Of a stretch of DNA of 64,000 nt, positions 34,927 through 45,439 are shown one piece after another. Below the pieces are notes generated by a model. That model did not search any database and had not been told where the DNA came from. It saw only the letters and a program-made list of their open reading frames with translations. How positions within the stretch are numbered: position 1 is the stretch's first letter; every line of letters starts with the position of its first letter. The stretch is from Vreelandella olivaria (GTDB taxonomy: Bacteria > Pseudomonadota > Gammaproteobacteria > Pseudomonadales > Halomonadaceae). A program made the translations under genes and the position numbers. Location of the stretch: assembly GCA_004295565.1 (NCBI GenBank), contig AP019416.1:2294001-2358000 (forward strand). Direction: 5' to 3'.

Positions 34927-36769
34927 TGTATCAGGCAACGCTTCAGCAGTTCTATATACCCGAAGAGCAGTCGGTCTATCTGCTGAGCCATCACGATGCC
35001 CGCAAGCTTAAAGACTGGGTGGCGCTGTGTCAGGCGCAGCTCACCCAGTTGGGCTATCAAGACATCGAGTTAATTGGCAAGGGCGCCTACGGTTTTGTGT
35101 TTGCCGGTCGTACCACCCACAAGGGCGCAACCGCCCACTACGTGTTTAAGTTCTCGCGCATCACCTTACCCACCCATCTGCAGGAGCGCCTCGAAGAAGA
35201 GGCGTTTATGCTGGAACAGGTCTCCCATCCACGTATTCCAGGTCTCATTGCCTACCAGCGCTCCCGAGGGCAGTCGATCCTGGTCATGGAGCGTGCACCC
35301 GGCTGGAATTTAGAGCAGGTATCGCTCAAGCAGGGGCGACTCTCTCCACGCCTGATTGTGCGCATGGCGGCGCAGCTCGCCGATATCCTGATGGCGCTGC
35401 GTCGTGAATCTGGCCACCAGGCGCGACCGGTGGTGCATGGCGATATCAAACCCTCCAACTTGGTGTTTGATGCCGAGCATGAATCCATTGCGCTAATCGA
35501 CTGGGGCTCATCGGTCTTTGCTCAGCTAGACGCCCAACTGCAGTTTGTGGGTGCCAACGTAATGGAGCTAATGTCCGATAACTTGCAGCAGACCAATGCC
35601 CGCCTGGGCGATGTCTACTTTATCGGCGAAGAGCAGTTAAACGGTGCGTTGTCGTCACCACGCTTTGATGAGCAGGGGCAGCGGGAACCCTGTATGCGCT
35701 GGCGTCGGCGCAGTCGTGTCGCTTTGGCCATCGGGCGATTCCCGCCAGTTCGCTGGGCTTGCCCATGGAGTTCGCTCGTACTCTGGATGGCATGCTCGAT
35801 CCAGACCCTCAGGTGCGGCGCAAAGCAGGCGACTACTTTCTAAATAACATGCAGCGCATGGCCAGGGTTGTGATGCTCGATCTGCCTGCAGCGCTCAATG
35901 TGCCGCTGGTGCCAGTATGGGTGCGTCCTGCGCATCAAGAGATCGATACCGTGGTGTATAGCTCGCGTAAAGCTTTTCTACGTGAAGCAAATGCACAGGA
36001 AACCCTCAATGACGTTAACGATGTACAGCTTGACCGCTACTACAAGCAGTTTATGCAGGGGATGGGGAGACCGAAAAGGCCTTTTGGCATCGGTGAGCCG
36101 ACTGGGGAAATATCCTGTGGTAGGAGGCTTGGCGGTTCGCTGGGAGCGGGAGGGGTGTATATCGATTCGTCGCTGAATTTGCACGATCCGACACTCAAGC
36201 CTGCCTTTGTCGAGGCGGTTAATAATATGGTGCACCTGGCTAGGGCGATTCATCGCCAAGGGGTTTTTAAAAGCTGCCTGTTTAATGCTCGCCAAACACT
36301 GCACTTAGAGCGTGCTTCAGCGGATGACGCCTTTGTTAGCGAGCCGAATATGGCAATAAACTATGAGCTGAGCGCGGTGCCGGAGCTTGAAGATCGCACC
36401 CGCCAACACAGCTATTTCGAAGATGGGCCCGACCCCGAAGAGCTACTCGTACTGCCTGAATCGATAATGCGCGTGCTGCAGCAACTAAACGACATTCACC
36501 ACACCGGAATGATCATTTTTGAAGCGCTGCCGCAGCATCTTAAAATTCATAGCTACTACCGTTTGCTTGATCCAGCCAAAGAGCATGAATTTCGCACGTT
36601 GCTGGCCAATATTCTTGCATCGGTAAACCAAATTGAAGGCTTGGGGGTCTCCGGCTTCATGAAGATGCCCTATAAGGACACACGCTACTTTGCCCACATG
36701 GCAAGCCAACCCGAGCGCTACTATCCCCGCGACCCGCGGGAGTATGTGAGGAAGTTAACTAACCCGTAG
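34926..36769 (+). CDS. Hanks-type serine/threonine protein kinase with a large C-terminal domain of unknown function
   Basis: The N-terminal half is a eukaryotic-type protein kinase: glycine loop GKGAYGFVF (residues 51-59), ATP-anchoring Lys75 in YVFKFSR, catalytic loop HGDIKPSNLVF (171-181, HGD replacing HRD) and DWG (192-194) for DFG. All catalytic residues look present. The remaining roughly 370 residues include VPVWVRPAHQEIDTVVYSSR and LGKYPVVGGLAVRWEREG, which I cannot assign; no membrane segment is seen. Breaks near 35690 and a compensating pair near 36066 and 36150 are repaired to about 614 residues. It lies 68 bases after the E2 gene on the same strand. The substrate is unknown. Confidence 0.75.
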
Positions 36770-36778
36770 CGCCATTGA

Positions 36779-37403
36779 TTAACGCTGAGGGCGGTCTATC
36801 ACTCTGCTCTGCTGCGCTAACCAGTCGGCCAGCTGCACAGTGAGCTCGTCGCTAGCGTTGCCAAACGCATCCACCACATCGGTAATATCGACGCTGCGCG
36901 CTTGCGCGCTGGTGCTGAAATTCATTGCCGCAAGTGGTGTTCGGTTTTGAGGGCTGACCAGTTGAACATTGAGCTGCACCTTCACCGTGGGCGGATTGGT
37001 CACATAGTCGCTCTGGAAATGGCGCAGTTCACTGAGTAGCAGCAGATCGTGGGGCAGACGATCACTACCCACACCAGCAAACAGCTGGCTCTGCTGTAGC
37101 CCTTCAATCAAGCGCGCCTTGATAAGGTCGGGGCATCTTCATGCCAGCGGGCACCTTCATATACATTGACAACATTTCCCTCAGGGTAGACCACAATGCG
37201 GTTGCTACTGAGCAAGTGCCCCGCTTCAGGGTTGGCAATGCCCAGGCGTTGGGCAGCGCTATTAGATGAGGGGTCGAAGACGGTAAGTCGCTCGCAGGCA
37301 AACGGTAAAGGGTGGCTGGCTCGCTTTCGGGCAGTATCGAACAGCCGGCACTGAAGAGCAGCACAGCACCGGTTAGGATAATAGCGGGGGTACGTAAACT
37401 CAT
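36779..37403 (-). CDS. ABC-type transport auxiliary lipoprotein (PqiC-like)
   Basis: This is the last gene of a minus-strand MCE/Mla-type lipid transport operon. A lipoprotein signal ends at FSAGC (lipidated Cys about residue 21), followed by TLYRLPASDL, a pattern of the ABC_trans_aux family. After repair near 37240 and 37130 the protein continues with VNVYEGARWHEDAP and RLIEGLQQSQLFAGVGSDRL, about 208 residues. It probably sits on the outer membrane and passes lipid to or from the MCE tunnel. Its ATG overlaps the MCE gene stop in an ATGA. It converges with the kinase gene, 9 bases away. Confidence 0.78.
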
Positions 37404-38339
37404 GGGCGGAACTCCTCTACCTGGTCACGGCCCAGGAAAAAGTCTGTCGGGCTCTCTTCCAGCTGGCGGGTAATACGATCCAGCGTGCTCAGCGTGGAGC
37501 GTAGTGAAGAGCGCCGGGGCAATATCCTGGGCACCCTGCAAGCTGCCTTCAACGGCGCCTGCGTTACTCTCCACGAGCTGCTCAATACGCTGGGCGGCGC
37601 GGGCCACATCGCGGCTCGCATCGGCAGCGCTCTGCATGACTATTCGGCCATCCTCGCGTAACAGCTGAGTCGTTTCATGGCTGAGTTCATCAATGCTGGT
37701 AAGAGTACTGGTCGCCTGACGTGCAGCATCGCCAAACAGGGCCATATTGTTATCAAGCGCTTCCTGCTGAGTGGCAATCATCTCAGTAATCTGGGCAATG
37801 TTGGTCAAGATATTGCCTGCCTGCTCACGGTTATTATCGTCAAACAGTTCGTTAACGTTTTGCAGGATCGAATTGATGTTCTCAATCATCTCTTCACCCT
37901 CATCGAATAGCGTGGCGATGGGGGAGGGATCGGCCTGAATAAATGGCGCTTCATCGTCGGTTTGATCAACCAGGCGTGGGCTCTCTGGAGTACCGCCGTG
38001 AAGCTGAACCGACATGCTGCCAGTAATACTGGCAAAGGCGAGTCTGGCACGCGTATCTGTTTTAATCGGCGCGTCTTCATATACGCGGATATTGGCAATC
38101 ACTTGGCGTGGATCATCCGGGTTCAGAATCAGCTCGGTGACATTGCCTACCTCAATGCCGTTGTACTGTACTTTGCTACCTACAGATAGGCCGCTTACGC
38201 TGCGTTCAAAGAGGATACGGTAGGGTTGATAGCTCCGCTCACCGGCTGCATAACTCATCCATAGTGCAAACAGTAACGCGCCAGCGGCAGTGGCCAGCGT
38301 GAAAAGGCCGATTAAAACGTGATGCGCCCGTGTTTCCAT
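37400..38339 (-). CDS. MCE/MlaD-family lipid-binding protein
   Basis: The protein has a short cytoplasmic start, one membrane anchor (LIGLFTLATAAGALLFALWM) and an MCE domain (YRILFERSVSGLSVGSKVQY, GIEVGNVTELILNPDDP, FASITGSMSVQLHGG), then a long helical region (about residues 140-290) with few aromatic residues. It should form the periplasmic hexameric ring or tube that binds phospholipid. One break near 37505 is repaired so that it ends GRDQVEEFRP at 37400, giving about 313 residues. That is longer than MlaD and closer to tube-forming MCE proteins. Confidence 0.85.
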
Positions 38340-38345
38340 GTGCAG

Positions 38346-39173
38346 TCACTCCTGGACGTTAGCATTAGTTGAAGAGGCGGTATGAGCTTCTTGTGCAGCT
38401 CTGCCGCGGGGCCCGTGAAAGTATTCCTGAATCCATTCATCGTCAGTCTCTGATACCTTGTCGATGGTATCGACCACCAACACGTGTTTCTGCGAGAGCA
38501 CGGCGACCCGGTCGCAGGCGGCGTAGAGCGTATCCAGATCATGGGTGACCAGAAAAACGCTGAACCCTAGCGCATCGCGTAGGGTCACCAGCAACTGATC
38601 GAAGGCCGCCGCGCCGATAGGGTCAAGCCCTGCGGTAGGCTCATCGAGAAACAGAATGTCGGGATCTAGCGCTAATGCACGGGCCAGGGCGGCGCGCTTA
38701 ATCATGCCGCCCGATAGGGATTCGGGAAATTGCAGCGCGGCCTGCGGTGGAAGCCCGACCAGCGCAAGCTTGACCCTGGCAAGATGCTCGGCGTCTTCAC
38801 GCGGCAGTTTGGCATGCTCGATCAACGGCAGAGCGATATTCTCTTGCAGGTTCAGCGAGCTAAATAGTGCGCCGCGCTGAAACAGCACCCCAAAGCGGCG
38901 CTCTATTTGGCTACGCTCCTCCTCGTTTAGCTCGTTAAGGGTGGTGCCCAGGACTTCAACGGTGCCGCCATTGGGGCGTTTTAAACCGACAATACTGCGT
39001 AAAAGCACGGATTTTCCGGTGCCGGAACCTCCCACAATGCCAAGAATTTCACCGCGCTCAAGGGTGAGGTCTAAATTTTCGTGAACCACATGGGTGCCGA
39101 ACTGGTTCACTAATCCCCGCACCTTGATCACTGGTCGCTTATTTGACTCTGGCTTATTTGACTCTGCATCCAT
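38346..39173 (-). CDS. MlaF-like ABC transporter ATP-binding protein
   Basis: This is the cytoplasmic ATPase of the lipid transporter, 275 residues, unbroken. Walker A is GGSGTGKS (48-55), the signature LSGGMIKRAALARAL, Walker B ILFLDEPTAGLDP, and the switch histidine lies in VTHDLDT. The MIKR signature variant is typical of MlaF/Ttg2A proteins. The start codon overlaps the permease stop in TAATG. About 35 C-terminal residues after DEWIQEYFHGPRG are specific to this branch. Confidence 0.9.
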   Translation of the reverse strand: MDAESNKPESNKRPVIKVRGLVNQFGTHVVHENLDLTLERGEILGIVGGSGTGKSVLLRSIVGLKRPNGGTVEVLGTTLNELNEEERSQIERRFGVLFQRGALFSSLNLQENIALPLIEHAKLPREDAEHLARVKLALVGLPPQAALQFPESLSGGMIKRAALARALALDPDILFLDEPTAGLDPIGAAAFDQLLVTLRDALGFSVFLVTHDLDTLYAACDRVAVLSQKHVLVVDTIDKVSETDDEWIQEYFHGPRGRAAQEAHTASSTNANVQE

Positions 39174-40302
39174 TACCAGCCCATCTCCATAAAGAACAGC
39201 GCGGCAAGGGCATCAATGAGAATCACCATAAAAATCGACTGCACTACGCTGGAGGTGGTATGTGCCCCGACGGATTGGGCGCTGCCGCTGACCTTAAAGC
39301 CTTCCAGGCAGCCAATAACGGCAATCACAAACGCAAACACCGGCGCTTTGCTAAGTCCTACCAAAAGTGTGTCACCGACACGTCTTTTGCAGCGTATTGA
39401 TAAACTGGGTGAGGGAGATATCCAGGGAGAGGGCAGCCACCATGGCGCCACCCGCCAAGCCGCTGAGCATCCCCACAAACGCCAGCATGGGCAGGCTAAT
39501 TAGCATCGCCATCACCCGGGGTAGCACCAAAAGCTCAATAGGGTCTAGCCCCTGCGCTTGAAGGGCGTCGATTTCTTCATTGGATTTCATGGCGCCAATT
39601 TGCGCCGTAAAGGCGCTGGCGGTTCGCCCCGCTAATAGGATAGCGGCAAGCAGAACGCCAAATTCCCGCAAGAAAGAGAACGCCACCAGGTCGATGGTAT
39701 ACACCGTGGCGCCGAAATCCTGCAAAACGGTCGCGCCCAGGAACGCCACCACGGCACCCACCATAAATGTCAGTAGGGCGACGATGGGTACCGCATTCAG
39801 GCCGCTCTGCTGAACGTGCGCTACCGTGGCGGTTACTCGCCAACGACGTGGCCGGAATATCAGTTGGAATAGGGTGGCAATGACCAGGCCAATAAAGGCC
39901 AGCAACTGGCGCTGCTGAGACCACAGCCCCACCATGTTTACGCCTACCGTGGCAAGCGCTTGGCTGAGGCGCGAATAAGTGGGAGGCTCAATGTCAAGCG
40001 GCGCTTCCATGGCCTCGGCAATACGCACAAGCAGTGCCTGCTGCTCTGTTGGCAGCTCACCCGCCCAGTCAGATACTTTTGCGCTTTCTCAACGCCAATC
40101 AGTTCAATCACCAGTACGGCACCGGCTGTATCGAGGCGGGTGATTGCTTTTAAGGAGACAGACTCAGCCCCAGCCTCGTTTCGCGCTGGGGGTTGACTGT
40201 GTAATGAGAAAGCGCCGATTTGATATCGCGATAATTGGCAAGCGTCCACTCGCCCTGTAGCGCTAACGTTTGATCATGACGCGCAATCCACTCGCTTGGC
40301 AT
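39173..40302 (-). CDS. MlaE-like lipid transporter permease with N-terminal STAS-like domain
   Basis: This is the membrane component of the MCE system. The N-terminal 100 residues resemble a STAS domain (LALQGEWTLANYRDIKSAL, ITRLDTAGAVLVIELIG), the role that free-standing MlaB plays in the E. coli Mla system. The MlaE domain contains VPIVALLTFMVGAVVAFLGA, FGVLLAAILLAGRTASAFTA and IGAMKSNEEIDALQAQGLDP. Several breaks (near 40195, 40065 and 39390) are repaired to about 377 residues. ATG 40302 follows GGAGAGGGG on the minus strand. It is first in the operon permease-ATPase-MCE-lipoprotein. No MlaC-type shuttle is present. Confidence 0.83.
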
Positions 40303-40405
40303 CCCCTCTCCTTGGCGCTAATAGTATCGATGAATTATTAATGCGCTTGATGAGAGAGCTATGATGCATTCAAACGAGCGTTAGTTAAAGTCTTCCAAGG
40401 TCTGA

Positions 40406-41225
40406 CTACCGGTCAGAACGCGATCTGGGGGCCAACTCCCGCTTTATCTGGTTAGCGACTTCTTTAAGCCGAGGGTATAGATTATTGACCAAACGGTCGT
40501 GATCCAGGCGTAGGCTGGAGCCACCGCAATTGATCGCCATGACCTCAGCGCCATCTTCCAAACTCAGCGGCATGGCGACCGCGCTAATATCGCGCTGCCA
40601 CTCCTGCTCAGAGACAAAAACCATACTGCGCATAGTCTTTAAAGCTCTGTTGTATGCTCGCTTCATACCGCGGCCACTCGTTGCCATACATTTCGGCTAA
40701 CTCTTGCAGCACCTGCTGGCGCCGTTCTTCCGTTAAACCGCATAGCCAGGCACGACCAATCGCAGAAGTAGCAATGGGCAGGCGGGAACCCGTGTCCAGG
40801 CGAATGATTAGCGGGCCATGACCATGGCAGGTTTCCAAATAGATCATATCGCTACGGTCAGCGCCGCCCAGGCTAACGTTGCAGTCGGTGGCATCGGCGA
40901 ACTTCTGCAGATGCGGGCGGGCAATTTCGCGAATGCCCATATTGGCGAGAAAGCGATACCCCAGCGCCAAAACGCCGGGGCCGAGGCGATACTTCTCTAA
41001 ATGTGTGTTGTGCTGCAAATAGCCAAGCTGGGTCAGGGTGTAGGTCAAGCGTGACACCGTCGGGCGGGGGATGCTCGTACGGTTGGAGAGCTCAGCATTG
41101 CCTAAATACTCTTCACCTGCGCCAAAGGCGCGCAGCAACTCTAGACCGCGTGCGAGGGCAGTCACAAAGTTACGATCTTTTCCGGGCAACTGCGGGTCGT
41201 CAGCATCAGTGTCGGTGGGGTGCAT
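40406..41225 (-). CDS. IclR-family transcriptional regulator
   Basis: The N-terminal winged helix-turn-helix has NFVTALARGLELLRAFGAGE, LGNAELSNRTSIPRPTVSRL and TYTLTQLGYL. The C-terminal ligand domain follows (GYRFLANMGIREIARPHLQK, CNVSLGGADRSDMIYLE, SAIGRAWLCGL), the pattern of regulators of aromatic and acyl-CoA catabolism (PcaR/PobR-like). A break near 40620 is repaired to about 273 residues. It lies 102 bases downstream of the thiolase gene on the same strand and is the only regulator gene in the catabolic island. It is the best candidate to bind the TTTTGC-N3-GCAAAA palindromes, by inference only. Confidence 0.85.
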
Positions 41226-41327
41226 TCAATATCCCAACATTCGGTGGCTTATGGCGCCCAGTATCGCATATCTACTTAGACGCAGCGTTCATACCCATCA
41301 ACGAAATAGCGGCTGTTTGACACTCAA

Positions 41328-42529
41328 TCAGCCGTCCAGACGCTCGATAATCGTAGCAATGCCCTGACCGACGCCGATGCACATGGTGACCAACGCGTAG
41401 CGGCCACCGGTCGCCTCTAACTGGCGTAAGGCCGTCAACGCCAAGCGCGCGCCGGATGCACCAGCGGGTGGCCGATGGCAATGGCGCCACCGTTGGCGTT
41501 TAATCGGGTATCGTCAGCGGACATTCCCAGCTGCTGTACGCAACCAAGTACCTGAACGGCAAACGCTTCGTTAATTTCAATCACATCCATCTGCTCAAGG
41601 GTAAGCCCGGCACGCGCCAGTGCCTTTTGTGAAGCGGGCACTGGCCCTAACCCCATAACCCGAGGAGCCACACCGGCAACGGCGCTGGCGACAATGCGCG
41701 CCCGTGGCGTTAAGCCCTCTTTCACCGGCACCTTTAGTGCCCACAATTAGGGCGGCCGCGCCATCGTTAAGGCCTGAGGCATTCCCGGCGGTAACCACGC
41801 CGCCATCAAACAGGGCGCCTAATTTGGCCAGTTTGTCTTCGCTGCTTTGCGGGCGGGGGTGTTCGTCTTTATCTATCAGCAGGGGTGGCTGCTTGCGACC
41901 TTGAGGCACCTCAACGCCAAACATCTCGCCGTCGTAAAAGCCTGAGGCCAGCGCTTGGGCGTAGCGGGCCTGGGAGCGGGCGGCAAAGGCATCGCTGGCG
42001 TCGCGGCCAATACTCAGATCGTGGGCAATATTGTCGGCGGTTTCCGGCATGCTGTGGCTGCCGTACTCTTTGGCAAGCCTAGGGTTGGGAAAGCGCGAGC
42101 CAATCACCGTGTCAAACATTGGCTGATTGCGAGCAAAGGGGTGTCTGCTTTACCTAATACATAGGGTGCGCGGGACATCGACTCAACGCCACCGGCTAGA
42201 ATAGCTCGCCTTCCCCAGTCGAGCCGCTCGGGCAGCGTCCATCATTGCCGCTAAGCCGCTGCCACAAAGACGGTTGACGGTTTGTCCGGCGACTTCAATA
42301 GGCAGGCCAGCGAGCAGCGCTCCGTGACGGGCCACGTTACGGGAGTCTTCCCCGCCTGGTTGGTGCAGCCTGCCAGTACCTCTTCATAGCTTTCTGGGGC
42401 GAAGGGGTTGCGGGCGACCAGTGCTTTAAGGGTTAAACCCAGCAGTTCATCGGGGCGGACAGCCGCTAAGCTGCCGCCGTGGCGACCAAATGGGGTGCGT
42501 AAACCGTCGTAAATGTAGGCGTCTTGCAT
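41328..42529 (-). CDS. Acetyl-CoA acyltransferase (thiolase, PcaF/PaaJ-like)
   Basis: Thiolase cleaves a 3-oxoacyl-CoA with CoA to release acetyl-CoA, the last step of a beta-oxidation cycle. It starts [20 protein letters not shown]. The nucleophilic Cys lies in VNRLCGSG (near 42268), the His in [12 protein letters not shown], and the second Cys in TMCIGVGQG. The start and the long [20 protein letters not shown] insertion resemble beta-ketoadipyl-CoA thiolases. Breaks near 42355, 42200, 42125-42165, 41720 and 41465 are repaired to about 401 residues. It follows the hydroxyacyl-CoA dehydrogenase gene by 22 bases. Confidence 0.87.
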
Positions 42530-42551
42530 GATGGTTTTCCTGTTGTTTTTT

Positions 42552-44074
42552 TTAAGCAGTGGTTAGCGACATGTGCAGCGCGGCACGGCGGCGCAGCCAG
42601 GGGCTGGGGCGGTAACGAGGGTCTCCGGTGGCCTCAAGCAGGTTATTGAGTATCGTCATAATGCGCGTGGCGCCGTAATGGTCACCCATGCGCAGCGGGC
42701 CGAAGGGTAGCCCAGGCCAAGCTCAACCGCCCGGTCGATAGTCGCGGGTTCGGCAACCCCTTGCTGAGCAATGTCAGCACCCACGTTAACGATGCACGCA
42801 ATTACCCGCTGAAGCACAAAGCCGTTACTGTCCTGAAGCGTGCTCACCGGGGTGCCGTCATGATTGAGCAGGCTTTGCGCGGCTTGAATAAAGGCGTGCT
42901 GAGTTATCGGTGTGGTCATCAAGCTGCGGCGTTTATCGAGCCCAGCAAGCATATCCACGGCCACGCACTGCTTGGCATCTAGCCCCTGGCGTAGGGCGCA
43001 GCGGGTAGCGTCTTCACCAAAAGGCGTCAGCAGACAGAGCGCTTGTTCACTGGGCTGTGCGCCGGTTTCTAATGGCCAGCTCGCCGCGTTTACCAATTCA
43101 GCGAGCGCCGAGGCGCTTTCGAAGTCATCCTGGCTGATCCAAACCGGGCAGGCGGGCACGGTTTCAATGGCAGGCTCATCCGGCATCTGCTGCTTGCCTT
43201 CCACATAGCGGTAAAAGCCTTCGCCGGTTTTACGCCCCAGCAAGCCCGCAGCTAAGCGTTGCCGCGTTAACGGTGAAGGGCGAAAACGCGCCTCTTCATA
43301 GTACTGGTGATAAACCGACTCCATCACGGCGTGGGAAACATCCAGGCCGGTCAGATCAAGCAAGGTGAACGGCCCCATCCGGAATCCGCCCTGATCAACC
43401 ATAATGCGGTCAATGGTCGCCGGGTCAGCAACGCTTTCGCCTAAAATTCGCAGCGCTTCGGTACCGAAGGCACGCCCGGCATGGTTAACCAGAAACCCAG
43501 GGGTATCGGTGGCCTGGGCGGTAAAGTGGCCCATAGCTTGACCTAGAGCACTGACCCGCTGAGTCACCTCATGGTGGGTACGCAGGCCAGGGATGACCTC
43601 GGCAATTTTCATCAGCGGCACGGGGTTAAAGAAGTGAAAGCCGATGACCCGCTCGGGATGCTGGCAGGTGGCGGCAATGGCCGTGACAGAGAGCGAAGAG
43701 GTATTGGTTGCTAATACCGCCTGCTGGCTGACGATCGCTTCTAAATCACTGAACAGCCCCTGCTTGGCCTCAAGCTTTTCGACAATGGCTTCCACGACGA
43801 TATCGCATGGTGCCAGTCCGGCGAGTTCGCTTGCTTCTATCAATTGCTCACTATACTGCTGCGCCTGCTGTTGAGTAATACGCTGCTTCTCAGCACTTCT
43901 CTCCCATAGGCCATTGATAAACGTTTTGGCCTCTTCTACAGCACCCTCTTTAACATCGAACAGTATGACCTTCAGGCCTGCTTGGGCAGCCAGTTGCGCG
44001 ATGCCACGACCCATGGCTCCCGTGCCGACAATACCAAGCGTGGTGAAAGGCGAAGGTGTTGATTCATTAGACAT
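42552..44074 (-). CDS. 3-hydroxyacyl-CoA dehydrogenase (PaaH-like, duplicated C-terminal domain)
   Basis: This enzyme oxidises a 3-hydroxyacyl-CoA to the 3-oxoacyl-CoA with NAD. The Rossmann motif GTGAMG is at residues 17-22, the catalytic His in FHFFNPVPLMK, followed by DTPGFLVNHAGRAFGTEAL and QGGFRMGPFTLLDLTGLDVS. A second HACDH C-terminal domain (FVLQRVIACIVNVGADIAQQ) follows, as in PaaH. A missing T near 42701 hides the end; repaired, it finishes LRRRAALHMSLTTA at 42552, about 508 residues. It is transcribed from the divergent promoter region holding three palindromes. Confidence 0.9.
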
Positions 44075-44115
44075 ACGCTAAATCCTCTCTGCAAAGGGGG
44101 CTTTTGTACATTTTG

Positions 44116-44130
44116 TTCTGCATTGCAAAA
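44116..44130. promoter_or_regulatory. Candidate operator site 1, TTCTGC-ATT-GCAAAA
   Basis: This is a near-palindrome (one mismatch to TTTTGC-N3-GCAAAA) in the divergent promoter region, 42 bases upstream of the 3-hydroxyacyl-CoA dehydrogenase start. The same form, TTCTGC-N3-GCAAAA, recurs before etfB. Confidence 0.6.
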
Positions 44131-44157
44131 TGGTGTTTCAATTATTGACTAGCCATC

Positions 44158-44172
44158 CTAGGCTATGCAAAA
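44158..44172. promoter_or_regulatory. Candidate weak operator half-site, CTAGGC-TAT-GCAAAA
   Basis: The right half GCAAAA and the TAT spacer match the etfB site, but the left half is poor. It lies midway between sites 1 and 3, 42 bases from each start to start. Confidence 0.35.
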
Positions 44173-44199
44173 GTGCCTGACAAGAATAGTGGACAATAG

Positions 44200-44214
44200 T
44201 TTTGCTGTGCAAAA
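44200..44214. promoter_or_regulatory. Candidate operator site 3, perfect palindrome TTTTGC-TGT-GCAAAA
   Basis: This is a perfect 15-base palindrome 76 bases upstream of the acyl-CoA dehydrogenase start. A 12-base fixed palindrome is expected about 0.004 times by chance in 64 kb at even base use. The following ATTAA is shared with the site before etfB. Confidence 0.65.
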
Positions 44215-44290
44215 TTAAAGCGCTTTCCACACCCAGCGCTACTTCGAATGATAACGCTAACTATAAAACCCGTTGCCACCAGGAGCCGTC

Positions 44291-45439
44291 ATGATTCGCG
44301 ATCCCGAATTGATTAACCAGCTTGTCGATACTATCGCCCGTTTTGTCCGTGAGCGCTTAATTCCTAACGAGGCACGTTTGGCAGAAGAGGATGCGGTTCC
44401 TCCGGAAATCCTCGCCGAAATGAAAGAGATGGGGCTGTTCGGGCTCTCAATCCCCGAGGAGTACGGCGGCCTTGGGTTAACCATGGAGGAAGAAGCGCTG
44501 GTGGCAATGGAAATCGGCAAAACGTCTCCCGCCTTTCGCTCGGTGTTTGGTACCAACAACGGCATTGGTGCCCAGGGCATTTTGATTGATGGCACCGACG
44601 AGCAGAAAGCCAAGTATGTTCCACGGCTAGCGACCGGCGAGATTCTAAGCTCGTTCTGTTTGACTGAACCGGATTCAGGCTCCGACGCCGCCAGCCTGCG
44701 GACGACCGCCGTGCGCGACGGCGACCACTATATTTTGAACGGCACCAAACGCTATATCACCAATGGCCCCGAGGCGGATCTGTTTACCGTCATGGCGCGC
44801 ACTGATCCCAATAATAAAGGCGCGGGCGGCATCTCTGCGTTTATTGTTGAAGGCAACACCCTGGGTTAGTTCGCGGGCCAGCGGATAATAAGATGGGCCA
44901 GAAGGGCGCTCACACCTGCGATATTATTTTCGAAAACTGCCGGGTGCCCGCTGAGAACATCATTGGCGGAAAAGAGGGCCAAGGCTTTAAAACCGCTATG
45001 AAGGTGCTCGATCGTGGACGGCTGCATATTTCTGCTGTGTGTCGGCGTGGCCGAGCGCTTGGTCGAAGAGTCTTTACGCTACACCATGGAGCGCAAGCAG
45101 TTTGGCGCGGCCCTTGCTGAGCATCAGCTGATCCAAGCCATGCTGGCAGACAGCAAAACCGAGGCCTATGCAGGCAAAACCATGGTGATGGATGCCGCGC
45201 GGCGCAAAGATGAGGGTGAAAACGTCTCGACCCTGGCCTCCTGCTGCAAACTGTTCTGCGCTGAGATGGTGGGGCGCGTAGCGGATCGCGCCGTGCAGGT
45301 TCACGGCGGTGCGGGCTATATGTCTGAGTACGCCGTTGAGCGCTTCTACCGTGATGTGCGGCTATTCCGCATTTATGAAGGCACGACGCAAATTCAGCAA
45401 ATCGTCATCGCCCGAAATATGGTGCGGGAGGCGTCCTAA
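44291..45439 (+). CDS. Acyl-CoA dehydrogenase
   Basis: This FAD enzyme introduces the 2,3 double bond in an acyl-CoA and passes electrons to ETF. It starts MIRDPELINQLVDTIARFVR at ATG 44291 with AGGAG upstream. Conserved blocks are GLFGLSIPEEYGGLGLTMEE, CLTEPDSGSDAASLRTTAVR, RYITNGPEADLFTVMA, YTMERKQFGAALAEHQLIQ, VQVHGGAGYMSEYAVERFYR and RIYEGTTQIQQIVIARNM. Breaks near 44862-44872 and 45045 are repaired to about 383 residues. The stop overlaps the ligase start (TAATG), so the two are translationally coupled. Substrate chain is unknown. Confidence 0.9.
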
